Under the pieces are notes generated by a model. That model saw only the letters and a list, made by a program, of their open reading frames with translations. It was not told the DNA's origin and did no database searches. Position numbers and translations under genes: made by a program. Positions 35,238-42,938 of a stretch of DNA of 64,000 nucleotides are shown one piece after another. The stretch covers positions 248,001-312,000 of the forward strand of contig NZ_SROX01000005.1 of the NCBI RefSeq assembly GCF_013141915.1, read 5' to 3'. Each line of letters opens with the position of its first letter. Within the stretch, counting starts at the first letter, position 1. Source of the stretch: Cupriavidus necator (GTDB lineage Bacteria; Pseudomonadota; Gammaproteobacteria; Burkholderiales; Burkholderiaceae).

Positions 35238-35250
35238 TCTGCTCGGACGA
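35235..35250 (+). promoter_or_regulatory. Motif AGTCYG-N6-CGA, copy 3
   Basis: TAGTCTG, six bases and CGA overlap the TetR stop and point to the small gene that starts at 35326, about 75 bp away. Confidence 0.45.
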
Positions 35251-35325
35251 AGAGATTCGGCGCGCTGCTGACTACGATGCTCTCAACAGCCTCGGATAAC
35301 AGCGGGGCAAGCGGAGGAGACAGCG

Positions 35326-35541
35326 ATGAAGCGGCTCGGATTTCGTTGGGCGGCGGGCCTGGCCGGGGCCGGCGCTGCCATGGGCGTGGCCTGGGGGCTG
35401 GCCGTGGATGCCGGCCAGGACCACCGGCCTGCCGTTACACTGCCCGCCGCCGAAGCCCCGGTGGAGCGCTGCGACGACGCCTGCGTGCGCAGCCGTGGCG
35501 CCGCGGCGCTGCTGGTGCTGAGCCAGCGTCCGCCACAGTAA
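35326..35541 (+). CDS. Small membrane-anchored or exported protein
   Basis: This 71-residue protein is not recognised. The N-terminus MKRLGFRWAAGLAGAGAAMG is a basic-then-hydrophobic signal or membrane anchor. A CDDAC pair lies near residue 50. GGAGGAGA stands before the ATG, so it is probably expressed. It lies alone, behind a copy of the regional motif. Confidence 0.6.
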   Translation: MKRLGFRWAAGLAGAGAAMGVAWGLAVDAGQDHRPAVTLPAAEAPVERCDDACVRSRGAAALLVLSQRPPQ

Positions 35542-35581
35542 AGGCCGGTCGGCCCGCGGTCCGGGCCGATCTGGTTCGGGC

Positions 35582-36061
35582 TCAGCCGCGCCCGGCCTCC
35601 CGTTGCGCGTGGAGCGCTTCCGCGCGCGCCTTGACGTCGCGTGCCACCTGGTCGAATCCCTGTTTCACCCAGGCACCGTGCTCGCGCATGATGGTCTCGG
35701 CATTCAGGCCCAGGAACAGGTCGGTGGTGAAGTAGCGGCTCCGTCCCGGACCGATCGCTTCCAGGTACTGGTCGCGCCGCGCGGCGTCCTTGTTAGCGTC
35801 GGTCGGGCGCTGCTCCCACGACAGCAGCCGCTCCGGCTCCCACGCCACCAGATGCTCGTTGACGGGGATCACCTTATCGGTGCCGGGAATGCGCACCTGC
35901 ATGTACACCATGTCGCCGAGCCGCCCGGTGGTTTCCAGGCCGGGGCAGAACGTGTTCCATTCGCCGTAGCGCGCAAAGTCGGTCAGCACTTCCCACACCA
36001 GCGCTACCGGCGCATCGATCTCCACCTGGATCGACGTCACCAGATTTTCGGCCTTGGCCAT
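35582..36061 (-). CDS. SRPBCC-family (START-like) protein
   Basis: This 159-residue helix-grip protein has a hydrophobic pocket. VEIDAPVALVWEVLTDFARYGEWNTFCPG is the typical SRPBCC start. AAGGAGGAGA precedes the ATG at 36061. Members bind or transform lipids, polyketides or aromatic compounds. It converges with the small gene at 35326 and is upstream-adjacent to a region with an orphan terminator. The substrate is unknown. Confidence 0.82.
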   Translation of the reverse strand: MAKAENLVTSIQVEIDAPVALVWEVLTDFARYGEWNTFCPGLETTGRLGDMVYMQVRIPGTDKVIPVNEHLVAWEPERLLSWEQRPTDANKDAARRDQYLEAIGPGRSRYFTTDLFLGLNAETIMREHGAWVKQGFDQVARDVKARAEALHAQREAGRG

Positions 36062-36139
36062 GGTCTCCTCCTTTATCAAAGTCATTGGGAAAGGAAACAC
36101 TAGAGCCATCCGCCGGCGCCTCGCATACCCCGAACGGAC

Positions 36140-36155
36140 GAGTCCGGGTGGACGA
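36140..36155 (+). promoter_or_regulatory. Motif AGTCYG-N6-CGA, copy 4
   Basis: GAGTCCG, six bases and CGA lie upstream of a rightward terminator in a stretch with no rightward gene. It also lies 79 bp in front of the leftward SRPBCC gene. Confidence 0.4.
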
Positions 36156-36293
36156 AGGCGAGGCCATCGCGGTGATGCACATTGAGCTGCGGCCCCGCGC
36201 TCGCGCTGTCCGGCGGCGACGACGCGCGGCGGGGCCGCATTCTCCATCTGCTGTGAGCTTGGTGCCGGCCATCGGTGATGGCCGGCATTTTTT
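36156..36293 (+). ncRNA. Candidate small RNA ending at an orphan terminator
   Basis: This is a guess from context. A strong rightward terminator at 36263-36293 has no rightward gene before it, while copy 4 of the regional motif points into the stretch. A transcript of about 110-140 nt is possible. The exact 5' end is not determined. Confidence 0.3.
36263..36293 (+). terminator. Strong intrinsic terminator with no upstream gene
   Basis: An 11-bp perfect stem, TGCCGGCCATC / GATGGCCGGCA, with a 3-nt loop is followed by six T. The T-run is only on the plus strand, so it ends rightward transcription. The genes on both sides read leftward. Confidence 0.85.
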
Positions 36294-36357
36294 CGGGATT
36301 CCGGCGGGGCAGTGGCCCTGGACTTCCGGGCCGCAGGCTTCGGTTGCAGGGTGAAGA

Positions 36358-37338
36358 TCAGAGTGGCCTGGGCGCGTACAGCGCGCTCTGGAATTCCGGC
36401 ACGTACTCGTACCTGAGCATCTTGCCGAGCTTCAGCGACTTGATGAAGGTCGACAGGCTGCCTTCGGTCAGCCCCAGGCTTACCGACTCGGCCTTTGTGC
36501 TGGAGGCATGACTGAGCTGTCGGGAGGTCGCATAGCCAGTGGTCAGTCGCCCTTGCTGGTCGACGTTGGTAAAGCTGTGGGTCACCAGCGAGGCCTTGCC
36601 CGAAAGCTCGCCAAGCTTCCGGGTTTCGACGGTGACATCGAGCTTGCCCGTCTGGCTGTCAAGGATCTCGACGACGACTGACTTGTCGGTTTCGCGGTAA
36701 TGGATGCCGGCCAGCCATTTTGGCAAGTTGTAGCCCACCACACCCCGCACCCTGGCCAGTTCGGTATTGACCGGCAGTTCCAGCACGTAGCCCCAGAAGT
36801 CGCCCGCCATCGCCTGGCTCATCAGTGTCAGCGGCCCGAGATTGGCACCGCCCGGACGGTTGGTGACAATGGACAGGCCGATTTCGTTGTAGCTGTCATT
36901 GTCGCAATAGTGATAGGCATAGGCGGTGAGGTCAAGCAGGCCTCTGCCCGGCCAGACCTGAAGCGGTTGGACCTTCTCCAGCACTGCCGCGGGCATCAGT
37001 TCCCGCAGCCTGGCCAGGTCCGCGGTAAAAATGGCTGTCACGCGGCTGTTCCGGTAGTAGAAATTCGGTGAGTACGATTCAAAGCCGATATCCACCTTCT
37101 CCTTCCTCAGTTCCTTGAACCAGCTCAGGTCAATGCCCGGGACTTCGGCTTCCACAACGGCAAGTGGAGGATTGGAACGGTAGCGGTCGTAGAGCCCGCC
37201 CTTGACTACCGGGACCTCATGGCCGGCAATGCGGATGGTCGTGGCTTCAGCGCGTTTCGCTGCCGGCGTGCCAGCGGCCCCGGCGGGATTCATGGCGGCA
37301 CTGAGTGCACCGACGGCGGCAAGATTGCGGGTCTTCAT
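36358..37338 (-). CDS. Acetoacetate decarboxylase-family protein
   Basis: This protein of about 326 residues has an ADC-like beta-barrel core. The region ELPVNTELARVRGVVGYNLPKW resembles the family segment with the Schiff-base lysine, but the lysine cannot be assigned with certainty. The N-terminus MKTRNLAAVGALSAAMNPAGAAG looks like a short signal peptide, unusual for the family. An in-frame ATG at 37368 would lengthen it by ten residues. The gene stands alone, and its role is unknown. Confidence 0.75.
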   Translation of the reverse strand: MKTRNLAAVGALSAAMNPAGAAGTPAAKRAEATTIRIAGHEVPVVKGGLYDRYRSNPPLAVVEAEVPGIDLSWFKELRKEKVDIGFESYSPNFYYRNSRVTAIFTADLARLRELMPAAVLEKVQPLQVWPGRGLLDLTAYAYHYCDNDSYNEIGLSIVTNRPGGANLGPLTLMSQAMAGDFWGYVLELPVNTELARVRGVVGYNLPKWLAGIHYRETDKSVVVEILDSQTGKLDVTVETRKLGELSGKASLVTHSFTNVDQQGRLTTGYATSRQLSHASSTKAESVSLGLTEGSLSTFIKSLKLGKMLRYEYVPEFQSALYAPRPL

Positions 37339-37437
37339 GCTTGGTAGTGAGTGGTGGGGCGTCGGCATGGAGCTCTAGCGATCGACGCAGGAACGATTTG
37401 CCTTCTGGCGAGACGCTGATGCAGGACTGTGGGCCGG

Positions 37438-38333
37438 TCAGCCAGGCATGCGCTGCGCCACCCAGCGCCGGTACTGACGCACGCGGCACGCGTCGGCGGC
37501 TTGCTGCAACAGCAGCGCGCGCAGCGGCGATACGCGGGGATTCGTGGTCTTGCCCCGGCTAAGCTTGCGCAACTGGAACTTGACCGCCGCCATGTTGGCC
37601 AGCGAGGCCAGTGTCTTGTTCTTCCACCGGATCGGCGGCAACGCCGGCGCACTGTCCTGGCCGGCCAGCCAATGGCGCGGCAGGTTGGGCTCGATCGCCA
37701 GCGCGGTGCCGATGCCGACCATGTCGACGCCGCTGCTGACCACGTGCTCGGCCACCGGCCGGCGGCGGATCCCGCCGGTGACCATTACCGGCATCTGCGC
37801 CACCGCGCGGATGTCGCGCGCGAACTCGATAAAGTAGGCCTCGCGGGCCAGCGGGCTTCGCCAAGCTGCGCCGTGCGGGCAAAGCGCCGGATCACGTCCG
37901 CGATCGCTTCCCCGCTCATCGCCTGCGGCGGGTTGAAGTGCCTGGACAGGGTGCCCAGGTCCATCGGCACGGCAGACGGTGCCCAGGCTGGCTGCCCCAG
38001 GCTGGCAGGCATCTGGCGGCCAGGATGGTTGATCTGCAGCCAGAACTGCGCTCCCCTGGAGCGGCCGGCCTGCGCCCAGCGCCGGAACCGGTCCAGGTGC
38101 GTGGCGTCCTCCAGCACGACGCCGCCGGGCCCGGTCATGGCCCGGCTGTCCACCATCACATTGCCGGTCAGCAGCAGCCCCGCGCCGCCGTCGGCCCAGG
38201 CCCGGTACAGGCGAACCAGCGCCTTGGAAGGGGCGTGGTCGGCATCGGCCATGTTCTCTTCCATGGCGGCTTTGGCAATGCGGTTCGGAATGCTGGAACC
38301 GTTGCGAAGAATCAACTTGTCGAACACGTTCAT
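37438..38333 (-). pseudogene. NADH:flavin oxidoreductase (old yellow enzyme) pseudogene
   Basis: The N-terminal half is intact (MNVFDKLILRNGSSIPNRIAK, then QINHPGRQMPASLGQPAW). At about 37855, after FARTAQLGEA, the frame shifts. It resumes directly with REAYFIEFARDIRAVAQMPVM, the C-terminal FMN region. The roughly 100 residues normally in between, which carry the HAAHGYL substrate-binding part, are missing. The product would be inactive. The promoter in front is a well-preserved MerR-type site, so the loss may be recent. Confidence 0.82.
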
Positions 38334-38360
38334 GGGGCACCTCGCCTGGATCGAGGCCAA

Positions 38361-38391
38361 ACTCTAAGGTTGAAGTGAACTTTAAGGTCAA
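38361..38391 (-). promoter_or_regulatory. MerR-type promoter with 19-bp spacer (oxidoreductase pseudogene)
   Basis: On the minus strand TTGACC (38391-38386) and TAGAGT (38366-38361) are 19 bp apart. The spacer is filled by the imperfect dyad TTAAAGTTCACTTCAACCT. This is the stretched spacing that MerR activators correct. It closely matches the site before the hydrolase gene at 39538-39568. Confidence 0.75.
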
Positions 38392-38419
38392 GTCATTTTT
38401 TTTTTTTTTGACATGACCT
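38385..38419. repeat. Inverted repeat around a run of 14 T
   Basis: AGGTCAAGTCA (38385-38395) and TGACATGACCT (38409-38419) pair at 10 of 11 positions around a 14-base T homopolymer (38396-38409). The run lies just upstream of the -35 of the MerR-type promoter, in the place of an UP element. Confidence 0.7.
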
Positions 38420-38508
38420 GTCAGCCTCACCCTTGCCACTGCAAGCGCTCGCGCGATGCAGGCTGGCGATGCACCGGACGGCCACGGAGCCGCCCACCTG
38501 CGCAATGC

Positions 38509-38538
38509 AAAAGGCCCGCCCCCGACAAGGGGCGGGCC
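38509..38538 (-). terminator. Intrinsic terminator after the hydrolase gene
   Basis: A perfect 10-bp stem, GGCCCGCCCC / GGGGCGGGCC, with a 6-nt loop ends in TTTT on the minus strand. It lies about 80 bp after the stop of the leftward hydrolase gene and insulates the pseudogene promoter. Confidence 0.85.
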
Positions 38539-38619
38539 GCGCGGCGTGGTTCCGCTTCAGTGCAGCCGCACTGCGTGCGTCAATGCCTCCGAGAAAACGG
38601 CGAACCCATGCCCGAGCGG

Positions 38620-39450
38620 CTAGCCCCGGATGAAGGCCAGCAGATCGGCATTGATGGTTTCGGCGTTGGAGGTAGGCATGCCGTGCGGGAAGCCCGGATA
38701 GGTCTTCAGCGTGCCATGTTTAAGCAGCTTGGCCGACAGCGGCGCCGAGTCCGCATAGGGGACGATCTGGTCGTCGTCACCATGCATCACCAGCACGGGG
38801 ATGGTCGCGCGCTTGAGGTCTTCGGTGAAATCGGTCTGCGAGAAGGCGACGATACCGTCATAGTGCGCTTTTGCGCTGCCCATCATGCCCTGTCTCCACC
38901 AGTTCAAGATGACGCCCTGCGAGGGCTTGGCATCGGGACGGTTGTAGCCGTAGAAGGGCCCCGCTGGGATGTCGTAGTAGAACTGGGCGCGGTTTGCCGC
39001 CACCTGGGCCTGGAAGTTGTCGAACACCTCCTTGGGAAGCCCGCCTGGATTGTTCTCGGTCTTCACCATCAACGGTGGAACCGCGCTGATCAGCACCGCC
39101 TTGGCAACGCGGTCCTCCCCATGGCGGGCAACGTAGTGGATGACTTCGCCGCCGCCGGTGGAGTGGCCAACGTGGACGGCCTTCTGCACGCCGAGATGGT
39201 CCACCACCGCGGCCACGTCATCGGCATAGTGGTCCATGTCATGGCCGTCCCAGACCTGGCTGGAGCGCCCATGGCCGCGGCGGTCATGCGCGACGACCCG
39301 GAATCCCTGCGCCAGGAAGAACAGCATCTGCGCATCCCAGTCGTCGGCGCTGAGAGGCCAGCCGTGGTGAAAGAAGATCACTTCCGCGTCGCGTGGACCC
39401 CAGTCCTTGTAGAAGATGTCAACGCCATCCCTGGTGGTTACGTATCCCAT
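38620..39450 (-). CDS. Alpha/beta hydrolase, cofactor-free haloperoxidase type
   Basis: This 276-residue enzyme of the non-heme chloroperoxidase/esterase group has VIFFHHGWPLSADDW, the nucleophile GHSTGG, Asp in HGDDDQIVP and His in GFPHGM, all in family positions. Such proteins act as esterases, lactonases or perhydrolases. AGGAGA precedes the ATG. It is divergent to a MerR regulator gene and has a MerR-type promoter, so its induction by an electrophile or oxidant is likely. Confidence 0.9.
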   Translation of the reverse strand: MGYVTTRDGVDIFYKDWGPRDAEVIFFHHGWPLSADDWDAQMLFFLAQGFRVVAHDRRGHGRSSQVWDGHDMDHYADDVAAVVDHLGVQKAVHVGHSTGGGEVIHYVARHGEDRVAKAVLISAVPPLMVKTENNPGGLPKEVFDNFQAQVAANRAQFYYDIPAGPFYGYNRPDAKPSQGVILNWWRQGMMGSAKAHYDGIVAFSQTDFTEDLKRATIPVLVMHGDDDQIVPYADSAPLSAKLLKHGTLKTYPGFPHGMPTSNAETINADLLAFIRG

Positions 39451-39537
39451 GTTCGCTTCTCCTGTCGGGTGTGAAAGACGTCAAGGCGTGCCTGCTTCGC
39501 TCCGGTTCATGCACGGGCGGCGCCCCGGCCAGGAATC

Positions 39538-39568
39538 ACTGTAGGATTGAAGCTAACCTGAAGGTCAA
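39538..39568 (-). promoter_or_regulatory. MerR-type promoter with 19-bp spacer (hydrolase gene)
   Basis: On the minus strand TTGACC (39568-39563) and TACAGT (39543-39538) are separated by 19 bp containing the dyad-like TTCAGGTTAGCTTCAATCC. It lies between the divergent hydrolase and MerR genes and matches the site at 38361-38391. Confidence 0.78.
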
Positions 39569-39581
39569 ATATTTATTGCTC

Positions 39582-40028
39582 ATGAGAATCGGAGAACTGG
39601 CAAAACTCAGTGGCCTGACGGCCTCCCGCATCCGCTTCTACGAGGCAGCCGGACTGATTACGGCGGTCGAGCGCAGGGCAAACGGCTACCGCGACTACCC
39701 GCCCGAGGCGGCATGGATCCTTGAAATCATCGCCAGCGCGCAAAGCGCCGGGTTCTCGCTTGAACAGATCCGCAATCTGCTGCCGCCTGGCTCCGGGAAC
39801 TGGCAGCATGAGGAACTGCTGGAAGCGCTCCGGCAGAAAGTTGCCGAGATCGAAGCCATGCAACAGCGCCTGACGCAAAGCAAGGGGCACTTGCTATCCG
39901 CGATCAAGAACATCGAGAACCGGCCCGAAGCCTTGAATTGTTCCGACCGGACCAGGTGGGTGCTGGACCGGCTCCGCGAAGAAGGGGCTGTTGCGCCCGG
40001 CAAGCGCCGTCGCCCCGCAGCCAAATGA
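39582..40028 (+). CDS. MerR-family transcriptional regulator
   Basis: This 148-residue regulator has the winged helix MRIGELAKLSGLTASRIRFYEAAGL at 1-25 and a long coiled-coil dimerisation helix near 90-115. It has a single Cys in NCSD and no metal-binding CxnC pair, so a metal sensor is unlikely. The ATG has no clear ribosome site and begins only 14 bp beyond the -35 of the divergent hydrolase promoter. It probably activates both 19-bp-spacer promoters. Confidence 0.9.
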   Translation: MRIGELAKLSGLTASRIRFYEAAGLITAVERRANGYRDYPPEAAWILEIIASAQSAGFSLEQIRNLLPPGSGNWQHEELLEALRQKVAEIEAMQQRLTQSKGHLLSAIKNIENRPEALNCSDRTRWVLDRLREEGAVAPGKRRRPAAK

Positions 40029-40523
40029 CAAGCGACTAGCCACCGTTGGGCACGCCAGGCGCAGGGCAAGCTCCCGCGCGTCGCGGCGCATCGCCCTCAG
40101 CGTTTCATCCCGGACACATACTTTTGCCGGTCCATTTGGCGGGCCCCGGCTGGCGCTGATCGATCAGCGGTTTCAGCGCCCCTGAACTGTTTTTCCAACG
40201 TCAGACTTGCGTCGCTGGCTACCGCTCGCCAGCGCGCCGCAGGCGGCATGGTCGATGGCTGGGAGCCTGGTCAGGCAAAGCCTGGCAGGGTTCCGCGGGA
40301 GCGCGGCGCTGGCCATTTCTCGCTTGGCGCAGGCGCTCCGGACACCTTGCACCAGTCCGCACGTAGTGCCATGCCATCCGCGCCGCAACGGCGTTGCTTC
40401 GATCGGGCGGCTCATCCATAGAGCCGATTTTCCATTCAATTTCCGCCAACTAGATTGGGTTCATCGATGGCGCCTTCGAAGCCGTCGACCTTTACGACCG
40501 AAGAGTCCGAGGAAGGGGAGCCC
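40029..40523. other. Non-coding stretch between MerR and repeat-lipoprotein genes
   Basis: No gene could be supported in these 495 bp. The only structured part is the terminator-like hairpin and 16-bp palindrome near 40152-40194. Confidence 0.55.
40152..40194 (+). terminator. Hairpin with nested palindrome and T-run
   Basis: GGCGCTGA (40152-40159) pairs with TCAGCGCC (40173-40180), with TTTTT at 40190-40194. It overlaps a perfect 16-bp palindrome CGCTGATCGATCAGCG (40154-40169). It may end MerR transcription, 124 bp after its stop, or be a protein-binding site. Confidence 0.4.
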
Positions 40524-41783
40524 ATGAAAAACACCCACATCAAACTGGCCGCCGTGCCATTCGCCTGCCTTGTCATCGCGCTCGCCGGATGCGGCGGGGG
40601 CGGAGGGGGCGACTCGACCTCTGCCGGCGCCGCCGCGAGCCCTGGCACTTCGACCGGCACGTCGCCCGCCACACCCACCGCTCCATCCGCGCCCGCCCCG
40701 GTTGTGGCCGCCAGCAGTGCCATGCTGTCTGGCACCACCGACCCGGGGCCCGAGATCGGCAAAGACGGTGACTACTACCTGAATACCGTGACGTGGATGA
40801 TGTTCGGTCCCAAGGCCAATGGCGTGTGGCCCGCAGGGGTTTCGCTGGCGGGTCCGGGAGGCAATACCGGCGCGGCCGGAAGCACCATCCTGTCCGGCTC
40901 GGTGGATCCGACCGACGGGGTCGGCAACAACGGCGATTACTACATCAACACCTCCACCTCGACCCTGTTCGGCCCCAAGGCAAACGGCACCTGGCCCGCC
41001 GGTGTGCCGCTCGGCAGCGCCACCGGCTCGCCGCCACCGAGCGGCGGCGCGGTGCTGACCGGAGCCGGCGCGCCCGCAAACAGCCTCGGCAACAACGGCG
41101 ATTACTACCTCGACACCACCACCTGGACGCTGTACGGGCCGAAGGCCGATGGCGCGTGGCCGGCAGGGGTCACGCTGACCAGTGGGTCCGGCGGCAGCGG
41201 CGGTATGGGTGGCACGGGCGGCACGGGTGGTACCACCGTCGGCAATGGCGGCCATGTCCTGTACGGCAGCGGCGCACCGACCGACAACATCGGCGAGAAT
41301 GGCGACTTCTATTTCGACACCACGACGTGGACGATGTACGGGCCCAAGCAGGACGGCAAGTGGCCAACGTCGGGAGTGACCATGGCCAACGGCACCGTCT
41401 ACAACGGCAACTTCAACGTGCCGGATTCGCTCAGCCGCGGCCGCTATGCCATGACCGGCGCCGGCGGTGCGGTACCGCTGCCGTCGGACTTCGGGGTCGT
41501 GATCCCGTACGATTGCACGCGCGTCACGCTTACGGCGAGCACGCTTGGCAAGGTGCAGGGCACCCTCGATATCTCGGTGCACAAGGTGACCGGCTCCGGT
41601 GCGTCGGTGACGCTCACCCCGGTCAAGGACCTGAGCTGCAAGGTCACCAATGGCCAGCAGTCTTGCAGCCAGGAGGTGGCGGCCGGGACGGTCACCCATG
41701 GCGACAAGCTCCAGGTGCAGGTCGACAACAACCAGGCCACCGATTGGGGCGGCCTTGCCGTGAACCTTGCCTGCATCAAGTAG
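40524..41783 (+). CDS. Lipoprotein with four tandem GDYY/GPK repeats
   Basis: This is a 419-residue exported lipoprotein. The signal ends in the lipobox LAGC, followed by a glycine run and a Pro/Ser/Thr linker. Four imperfect repeats of about 42 residues follow, with the pattern GxNGDYYxxTxTWxxxGPKxxGxWPAGV. They are separated by Gly-rich linkers and followed by a C-terminal beta-rich domain with two Cys pairs. The repeat type is common in collagen-like and phage-tail-like surface proteins. AAGGGGAG precedes the ATG at 40524. It is probably a surface or periplasmic structural protein, with no known enzyme function. Confidence 0.75.
   Translation: MKNTHIKLAAVPFACLVIALAGCGGGGGGDSTSAGAAASPGTSTGTSPATPTAPSAPAPVVAASSAMLSGTTDPGPEIGKDGDYYLNTVTWMMFGPKANGVWPAGVSLAGPGGNTGAAGSTILSGSVDPTDGVGNNGDYYINTSTSTLFGPKANGTWPAGVPLGSATGSPPPSGGAVLTGAGAPANSLGNNGDYYLDTTTWTLYGPKADGAWPAGVTLTSGSGGSGGMGGTGGTGGTTVGNGGHVLYGSGAPTDNIGENGDFYFDTTTWTMYGPKQDGKWPTSGVTMANGTVYNGNFNVPDSLSRGRYAMTGAGGAVPLPSDFGVVIPYDCTRVTLTASTLGKVQGTLDISVHKVTGSGASVTLTPVKDLSCKVTNGQQSCSQEVAAGTVTHGDKLQVQVDNNQATDWGGLAVNLACIK
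40732..41385 (+). repeat. Four in-frame repeats in the lipoprotein gene
   Basis: The units begin at about 40732, 40890, 41055 and 41259, each about 120-130 bp long. Units 2 and 3 are closest in protein sequence (GNNGDYY in both), and unit 4 is the most diverged. Gly/Ser-rich linkers of varying length lie between them. Confidence 0.75.
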
Positions 41784-41790
41784 GCCGACA

Positions 41791-41824
41791 GGATGGCGGC
41801 GGGCATGGCCTGCCGCCGCCATCC
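41791..41824 (+). terminator. Terminator-like hairpin after the lipoprotein gene
   Basis: A perfect 12-bp stem, GGATGGCGGCGG / CCGCCGCCATCC, with a 10-nt loop lies 7 bp after the stop. The T-tract is minimal, but stability is very high. It sits between convergent genes. Confidence 0.65.
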
Positions 41825-41927
41825 TTGGCGCCGACCGCTGCTATTGCGGGCAGATCGCAGCTCGCCCGCCAATCGCCAGGACGCTTCGCATAGGCGCAGA
41901 ACGAACCCAAGCCACGACTGGTACCTA

Positions 41928-42812
41928 CTACACCACTCGCAGTTCCCACAGCGCATCCAGTACGTGTTGGGTGGAGCGCTCAACGTACCCCGCACGATGC
42001 GCGATGCCGAGCCGACGCCATAACGCGGGGCGCAGCGGACGCATGACGATGCGCTTGTCCGGCAGTGGCGTGGTGGCCTCGTGGGGCAATAGCGCCGCGC
42101 CGTAACCCGCCGCGACCAGGCTCTTGATTGCGTCGTTGTAGTTGAGCTGAATGCGCGGTGCGGGATGGTGCCCCGCAGCCGCGAACCACTCCGCAGTCTG
42201 ACGCGAGAGGCGTGTGGTCGCGTCATTGAGAATCAGCGGCTGGGCGGCGAGCCATTCCGGCGTGACGCGGGCCGGGCACCGCCAATGCGCCGGCACAAAG
42301 GCCATCACAGGGTCGCGGCGCCAAGGCTTTATCACCAGTCCGGCCACCGGCGGCTGAGGCAGGGCAACCAGCCCGATATCCAGCCTGCCGTCCGCGAGCC
42401 GGGACAGTGTTTCCTGCGAAGTGAGGACCGCAATCTGAATGTCGATGGCGGGATGCTGCTGGCGCAGCACCTCGAGCGCCTGTGGCAGCAGGTGCGCGAT
42501 CGCGCCAGTCGACGCGCCCAGCCGGGCGCGCCCTTCGAGCCCCTCCACTTGCCGTTGAATATCGTCCAGCGCCTGCTCCGCATCGGCCAGCAGCCGACGC
42601 CCGCGCTCCACCAGCACCTCGCCGATCGCTGACGGCCTTACCTGTCCGCGTTTGCGCGACAGCAGCGATGCCCCGATGCGGTGTTCCAGTTCAGCGATGT
42701 GGAGGCTGACCGTGGGCGGCGCAAGGTGCAAGGCACGCGCCGCCCCGGCGAATGAGCCATGGTCGGCAATGGCGACCAGCGTGCGCAGGCGGTCCAGGCT
42801 GATCTCTCGCAT
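41928..42812 (-). CDS. LysR-family transcriptional regulator
   Basis: This 294-residue LysR regulator has an N-terminal helix-turn-helix ([31 protein letters not shown]) and an effector domain. The ATG at 42812 with GGGAGG upstream is preferred over a start 16 codons earlier. It is divergent to argC with a 126-bp gap, the classic arrangement for a LysR regulator and its target. Which effector it senses is unknown. Confidence 0.9.
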   Translation of the reverse strand: MREISLDRLRTLVAIADHGSFAGAARALHLAPPTVSLHIAELEHRIGASLLSRKRGQVRPSAIGEVLVERGRRLLADAEQALDDIQRQVEGLEGRARLGASTGAIAHLLPQALEVLRQQHPAIDIQIAVLTSQETLSRLADGRLDIGLVALPQPPVAGLVIKPWRRDPVMAFVPAHWRCPARVTPEWLAAQPLILNDATTRLSRQTAEWFAAAGHHPAPRIQLNYNDAIKSLVAAGYGAALLPHEATTPLPDKRIVMRPLRPALWRRLGIAHRAGYVERSTQHVLDALWELRVV

Positions 42813-42938
42813 GTCGCCTCCCGGTTCAGCAAAGCTGAATGTCAAGGTTGTGAAATTCAACTTTCGCTATTCTACCGGTCCATGGAAGATTGGGGCTCCT
42901 TCGACGTGTTACCCCTTCAGCCACCGGAGTATTCCCGC

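Noticed and set aside
36175..36354. Small rightward frame before the orphan terminator
   Set aside because: The product is an Arg-rich GC-bias sequence, and the frame runs through the terminator, so it is unlikely to be a real peptide.
40728..41390. Tandem repeat as CRISPR or DNA satellite
   Set aside because: Units are in-frame protein repeats of unequal length with coding bias and no constant spacers.
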